DNA of 64,000 bases, taken from positions 54,533 to 118,532 of the forward strand of contig CAYHCF010000006.1 of NCBI GenBank assembly GCA_964355075.1. Direction: 5' to 3'. A program made the translations under genes and the position numbers. The notes under the pieces are model-generated. The model saw only the letters and a program-made list of their open reading frames with translations. It was not told where the DNA came from and searched no databases. This document shows positions 60,136 through 64,000 of this stretch, one piece after another; position 1 is the stretch's first letter, and every line of letters begins with the position of its first letter. This DNA is from B1 sp964355075 (GTDB lineage Bacteria > Bacteroidota > Bacteroidia > UKL13-3).

Positions 60136-62199
60136 TTACAATGATAATTGAAAAGCGCCATTTTCGGTAATATCATAGCAGGGAATGTGATAAATGGCGG
60201 CAATTTTTTTTAAAATAATTCTTTTTTTTGAAGGAATATTATTGCCAAGAACTAATTGCCTGATTTGGTTTTTTTTGAGAATTTCTTCCAGATTTAAATA
60301 CTTTCTCCCCTCAATCAAAACGAGGTCGAACCGCATATTTCTATACCTGGATTTTACATGAAGGATTAGCATTTTTTTTAAGGGAGTGATTTCAATAACG
60401 GAATTTAACATGGGCAGCATCAATTTATTTTCTTTACTAATCTCTGATTGGCAAATTAAACCTTGTATGTGGAAGTTCAGATTTGCAGGATCAGCGATCA
60501 GGTTGCTATCGGCGACGGTGGTTGCTTCTTTCCCTTTTATTATCTGAATACAGGTATGATCTTTTATGCTGTAAATAATAAGTTCTTTTTGATTTCTGCT
60601 TTGGTAATTTTCCCAAAATTGAACCAAAGAAATCAGGAGGATGAAAGTTAAACCGATTTTAAAAATAAAAACATCTCTTTTGTTGAAGTAAATTACAATA
60701 ACAATCAGAAGACTATAAGTAAGGAGCAATACCGGAATCGAAAAATGGATTGATTCAATGTAGGATCCGGGCAATTTTTCTATAAAAGCGACTATTGAAT
60801 TTGAAATAGAGATCAACCATAACATACAGAAGCCAAGTGCCTTGCTTATTATAATGAATTTACTAAAAATTAAAAGTAGGATTCCATTGTATATGATGAG
60901 TGTGGTGATAGGGATGATGAGTAAATTGGCTAAAAGAAAATAATTCGGGAATTGATGGAAATAAAATAAACTCATTGGAAAAGTCAGCGTTTGTGCTGCC
61001 AGAGAAACAGATATTACCTGCCAAATCATATCTCCAATCCTGGTTGAAAAATCAAGACCTTCATAGATCATCTGATAGAAGCTTATGATTCCTAAAACAG
61101 CCGCATAGCTTAATTGAAATCCAACATTGGAAATTACCGAGGTGTCGCTTACCAACAACAGAAATGCAGAAGCCGCCAGGCTGTTAAAGGTATTGCTTTT
61201 ACGGTTTATCAGTTCTCCGATTACCATAAAACTAAGCATGATACTGGCTCTTAATATGGAAGGAGATAAGCCGCATAAAACAGAATACAACCAAATTCCT
61301 GTAAGCAATAATGCCGGTTTTAAAAGTTTGAGTTTTTTTATTTTTTGTAATGGAGTCAGAAAGAAACTTAGGACCATAAAAATCAAAGCCACATGCATAC
61401 CACTTACCGCCAAAACATGGAGTGTTCCTGTTCTGCTGTAGGCATTAAATATTTCCATGTCAATGTCATCATCGAAACCAAATAACAGCGCTTCTCCTAC
61501 ACCGGTCTCATTTTTCCCGCTTACGTAGGTATGAAGGGTTTCCCGGATATAATCCTGACTCTGAAAGGCGATTTGAAAGAGCTTTGATCCCTGTTGTCTT
61601 TTAATAATTTTATATTGTTTTGGGGTCAGGTAAGATTGATAATAGATATGTTTGGATTGCAGGTATTTTTTATAGTTAAATTCTCCCGGATTTGCCGGTG
61701 AAGAAATTTCCTGTATTTGTGATTTAATGAGTAAAACGTCCCCATACTGTAATTTGGAAGGAAGACTGTCTTTTTTGAAATATAACAGCAGATTTCCACT
61801 TAAAGATTGAAGGTGATGAAGGCTGTCGATCCCTTGTAACACTACTGCTCTGGTCTTATCGGTATTTTTGCCGGATGTGACAGATTCATCAATTTTAACA
61901 ATTAAATACCTGAAATGGTGTTTTTTGAAAAAGTCAGGAAAATTGTTGTCATTTTGGAGCCAGGTTAAGCACATGCCAAAGAAAATAAGGAAGAAGTTTA
62001 ATAGGATTCCACTCATCCATAAATGATATATTTTCCGGATTTTGTTTAAGAAAATCCATGCCAAAATCCCTGAGAATATCCATGAAACAAAGATATATTC
62101 AACTGCTAAATTCAACTCATGTTGCAATAAAATTCCGGCAATAAAGGGAATAATAAAACGAACAAAGGGCATTTGTTGCCAAAAACTGGCCAATATCAT
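60136..62199 (-). CDS. comEC: ComEC/Rec2 family DNA-uptake channel protein
   Basis: 687 residues. N-terminal helices, soluble OB-like region (about 100-220), then the competence domain with LHVLAVSGMHVALIFMVLSF, CGLSPSILRASIMLSFMVIGE and VGFQLSYAAVLGIISFY, about eight spans. The C-terminal part (after about 520) has no metallo-beta-lactamase-like motif (HxHxDH), so this is the short ComEC form. Would move DNA across the inner membrane; whether the strain is competent is not shown. Confidence 0.92.
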   Translation of the reverse strand: MILASFWQQMPFVRFIIPFIAGILLQHELNLAVEYIFVSWIFSGILAWIFLNKIRKIYHLWMSGILLNFFLIFFGMCLTWLQNDNNFPDFFKKHHFRYLIVKIDESVTSGKNTDKTRAVVLQGIDSLHHLQSLSGNLLLYFKKDSLPSKLQYGDVLLIKSQIQEISSPANPGEFNYKKYLQSKHIYYQSYLTPKQYKIIKRQQGSKLFQIAFQSQDYIRETLHTYVSGKNETGVGEALLFGFDDDIDMEIFNAYSRTGTLHVLAVSGMHVALIFMVLSFFLTPLQKIKKLKLLKPALLLTGIWLYSVLCGLSPSILRASIMLSFMVIGELINRKSNTFNSLAASAFLLLVSDTSVISNVGFQLSYAAVLGIISFYQMIYEGLDFSTRIGDMIWQVISVSLAAQTLTFPMSLFYFHQFPNYFLLANLLIIPITTLIIYNGILLLIFSKFIIISKALGFCMLWLISISNSIVAFIEKLPGSYIESIHFSIPVLLLTYSLLIVIVIYFNKRDVFIFKIGLTFILLISLVQFWENYQSRNQKELIIYSIKDHTCIQIIKGKEATTVADSNLIADPANLNFHIQGLICQSEISKENKLMLPMLNSVIEITPLKKMLILHVKSRYRNMRFDLVLIEGRKYLNLEEILKKNQIRQLVLGNNIPSKKRIILKKIAAIYHIPCYDITENGAFQLSL

Positions 62200-62218
62200 T
62201 TTGGGTGTTAAAAAAAAA

Positions 62219-62251
62219 TTTGAAAAGTAATTTAGTTAAAATGTAGTTTTG
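62219..62251 (+). promoter_or_regulatory. Promoter of the 62265 membrane protein gene
   Basis: TTTG (62219-62222), 21-bp spacer, TAGTTTTG (62244-62251), 13 bases before the ATG. Confidence 0.6.
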
Positions 62252-62264
62252 AAAAAAAAACAAC

Positions 62265-62711
62265 ATGTACGAAATATTACTTACTATTCATAATTTAGCA
62301 CGCTGGTTATTTTTAGCCGCCGCTCTTTATGCAATGATCAGAGCTCTTCAGGGAGTCAGAAATCAAAGTCCTTTTGGGAAAAGTGATAAAACTGCCGGAG
62401 CTGTTTTATTAAGCATTGCGCATTCACAATTACTGATCGGATTGGTTTTATGGTTTATCAGTCCAAAAGTTCAGGATGCTATTGCCATGATTGGGGCTTC
62501 GATGAAAGATTCTGATAAGAGATTACAAATTCTGGAGCATCCACTTACAATGATTTTAGCTGTTGTTCTGATACAGATTGGAAGGATAAAATCTAAAAAG
62601 GCATATGCAGATTCAGATAAGCACAAGCGGAGTTTGATGTATTATGGTCTTGGATTGGTTTTGGTTTTATCGAGAATCCCCTGGGGTAATACCCCATTAT
62701 TTAGATTTTAG
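62265..62711 (+). CDS. Small conserved membrane protein, four spans (often labelled cytochrome B-like)
   Basis: 148 residues with four hydrophobic segments and conserved His (LTIHNLARWLFL, SIAHSQLLIGLVLWF, ILEHPLTMILAVVL). His pairs on helices could bind haem, which is why homologues are called cytochrome B, but the fold is unproven. Transcribed alone from a consensus promoter; divergent from comEC. Confidence 0.75.
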   Translation: MYEILLTIHNLARWLFLAAALYAMIRALQGVRNQSPFGKSDKTAGAVLLSIAHSQLLIGLVLWFISPKVQDAIAMIGASMKDSDKRLQILEHPLTMILAVVLIQIGRIKSKKAYADSDKHKRSLMYYGLGLVLVLSRIPWGNTPLFRF

Positions 62712-62803
62712 TTTTATTGTCTGATATCCAGTTGCTAAAATGTTAGGGGATTCGGTTCCCTGATTATCTTGCAGACTCTAATTAGTGTCTGTCCATATAG
62801 TCA

Positions 62804-62928
62804 AGAGTCTGAGCTAGAATGTTCACTGGTTAGGCATTCGAAGTCCCTAAAAAGCGCAGTGTGCTGGTGTACATGAGCATTTTTAGGGACGAGCATAACG
62901 CAGCCAGAGGACATTCTAGACAGACTCT
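62804..62928. repeat. 125-bp hairpin element, same family as 21721-21885
   Basis: Arms begin AGAGTCTGAGCTAGAATG and, complemented, AGAGTCTGTCTAGAATG; inside are TCCCTAAAAA and TTTTTAGGGA. The terminal AGAGTCTGTCTAGAA matches 13 of 15 bases of the element at 21721. It lies at the 3' end of pfkB and its right end contributes the TAG stop codon. A 13-bp direct repeat CAGACTCTAATTA is at 62772-62784 and 62921-62933. Confidence 0.8.
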
Positions 62929-63865
62929 AATTACTTTCAGCTAAAGTTCCAACGATATTAAACCGAACCAGCTGTTTAAACTGGTTGATGCGATCATCTA
63001 ATTCAGCATCGCTTAGGTTGATAATTCGTTCAGTTCCAAAGCATTCAACACAAAAAGAAGCCATTGCTGAACCAAATATGATGGCATTTTTCATATTTTC
63101 AAAACTGATATCACCTGTTTTGGCAAGGTATCCAATAAATCCACCGGCAAAGGTATCGCCTGCACCTGTTGGATCAAATACCTCTTCTAAAGGCAGAGCT
63201 GGAGCGGAAAACACCTGTTTGCCATAGAACAGCAGGGCACCGTTTTCTCCTTTTTTAATAATCAGGTATTTGGGTCCCATTGCCTGAATTTTTGCAGCAG
63301 CTTTAACCAAAGAATACTCTCCTGATAATAAACGGGCTTCTTCATCATTGATCGTAAGCACGTCCACCATTTTCAAGGTTACTTTCAAATCATCCAATGC
63401 AATTTCCATCCAAAAATTCATGGTATCCATAACAATTAAGCGCGGACGTTTTGCCAATCTTTCAATTACGCTTTGCTGAACTTTTGGGGTTAAATTACCC
63501 AACATTAAAAATTCGCAGTCCTGGTAATTTTCAGGAATGACAGGATCAAAGTCACCCAAAACATTTAATTCTGTTACAAGCGTATCGCGGGTATTCATGT
63601 CGGTATGGTATTTACCACTCCAGAAAAAGGATTTTTCACCTTGTTTTATCTGAAGCCCTTCGGTATTAACACCATGTTTATTGAGGTGTTGAACAAATTC
63701 AATAGGGAAATCATCGCCTACCACACCCACCAGATTTGTTTTTTTTGTAAAATAGGAAGCGGCCAAAGAAATGTAAGAGGCGGCTCCACCAACAATTTTG
63801 TCGGTTTTACCAAATGGAGTTTCAATGGCATCAAACGCCACACTGCCAACGACTAATAGACTCAT
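62927..63865 (-). CDS. PfkB family carbohydrate kinase
   Basis: 312 residues. Begins SLLVVGSVAFDAIETPFG, with GGAASYISLAASYF and the C-terminal PfkB signature DPTGAGDTFAGGFIGYL. Phosphorylates a sugar or nucleoside-type alcohol; substrate not deducible. The hairpin element ends its coding sequence: the last codon AAT and the stop TAG lie at the element boundary. Upstream sequence has a TATTTGCG-like box but no exact consensus. Confidence 0.92.
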   Translation of the reverse strand: MSLLVVGSVAFDAIETPFGKTDKIVGGAASYISLAASYFTKKTNLVGVVGDDFPIEFVQHLNKHGVNTEGLQIKQGEKSFFWSGKYHTDMNTRDTLVTELNVLGDFDPVIPENYQDCEFLMLGNLTPKVQQSVIERLAKRPRLIVMDTMNFWMEIALDDLKVTLKMVDVLTINDEEARLLSGEYSLVKAAAKIQAMGPKYLIIKKGENGALLFYGKQVFSAPALPLEEVFDPTGAGDTFAGGFIGYLAKTGDISFENMKNAIIFGSAMASFCVECFGTERIINLSDAELDDRINQFKQLVRFNIVGTLAESN

Positions 63866-63900
63866 AGATAATTTATTTTTAAATATTTATGGCGCAAATA

Positions 63901-63931
63901 TTGCTTAATTAAATTTCAAATCCTATCATTG
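63901..63931 (+). promoter_or_regulatory. Promoter of the tRNA-Asn gene
   Basis: TTG (63901-63903), 20-bp spacer, TATCATTG (63924-63931), followed by C; 20 bases before the tRNA. Confidence 0.5.
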
Positions 63932-63951
63932 CATCCCCGCAAGGGAAAAAT

Positions 63952-64000
63952 TCCTTCTTAGCTCAGCTGGTTAGAGCACATGACTGTTAATCATGGGGTC
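63952..64000 (+). tRNA. tRNA-Asn (GTT), truncated by window end
   Basis: First 49 nt: acceptor strand TCCTTCT, D-arm GCTC...GAGC, anticodon stem-loop CATGA-CTGTTAA-TCATG with anticodon GTT. The T-arm and 3' end lie right of the window. Confidence 0.93.

Overview
The window is one 64 kb stretch of a Bacteroidota chromosome, most likely a Chitinophagales- or Sphingobacteriales-like organism. The evidence is low GC, two TonB-dependent receptors, two secreted proteins with type IX secretion (T9SS) C-terminal domains, near absence of Shine-Dalgarno sequences (dnaA is the exception), and many -7 boxes of the Bacteroidota type TAnnTTTG/TAnnTTCG, some with TTTG or TTG 19-22 bp upstream. The tmRNA tag GETQFAMAA also fits this phylum. 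A 100-N run at 51162-51261 shows this is a scaffold. There is no prophage, integrative element or CRISPR array.

Layout. 1-5.7 kb: the end of the catalytic chain of a two-chain methylmalonyl-CoA mutase, a split 5'-nucleotidase, dnaA, and an AbiEii-type nucleotidyltransferase pair. 5.7-16.6 kb: TonB receptor, folA, purD, MFS and MATE transporters, gamma carbonic anhydrase, EamA permease, yicC, gmk, nadD. 16.7-25.9 kb: aldehyde dehydrogenase, enoyl-CoA hydratase, the B12-binding mutase chain translationally coupled through a lipoprotein to gltX, then frr, an AsmA-like/GT51 transglycosylase and a membrane protein. 26-38 kb: a surface-glycan region with a split transketolase, an epimerase-glycosyltransferase fusion, two methyltransferases, two further GT2 enzymes and three large multi-span membrane proteins. 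38-50.7 kb: HlyD/TolC pair, polysaccharide deacetylase plus processive GT2, TatD, TonB receptor with a secreted esterase-like protein that lacks its nucleophile, lpdA, glucosaminidase. 51-52 kb: assembly gap, tandem duplication at the 3' end of tmRNA, and ssrA itself. 52-64 kb: biotin carrier protein, M1 aminopeptidase, an HUH (RAYT-like) transposase flanked by inverted palindrome clusters, a six-gene minus-strand run (comEC to pfkB side), pfkB and the start of tRNA-Asn.

How the genes connect. The mutase chains, the biotin carrier protein and the enoyl-CoA hydratases suggest propionyl-CoA/branched-chain acyl-CoA metabolism spread over several loci. The 26-43 kb region is mostly envelope glycan assembly. 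The most distinctive non-coding content is a set of palindromic repeats: two hairpin elements sharing termini (21721-21885 and 62804-62928), a REP-flanked transposase (55148-55986), two other interspersed inverted repeats, and a near-perfect 167-bp tandem unit at ssrA. Several genes have a -7 box so close to the start codon that leaderless transcription is likely.
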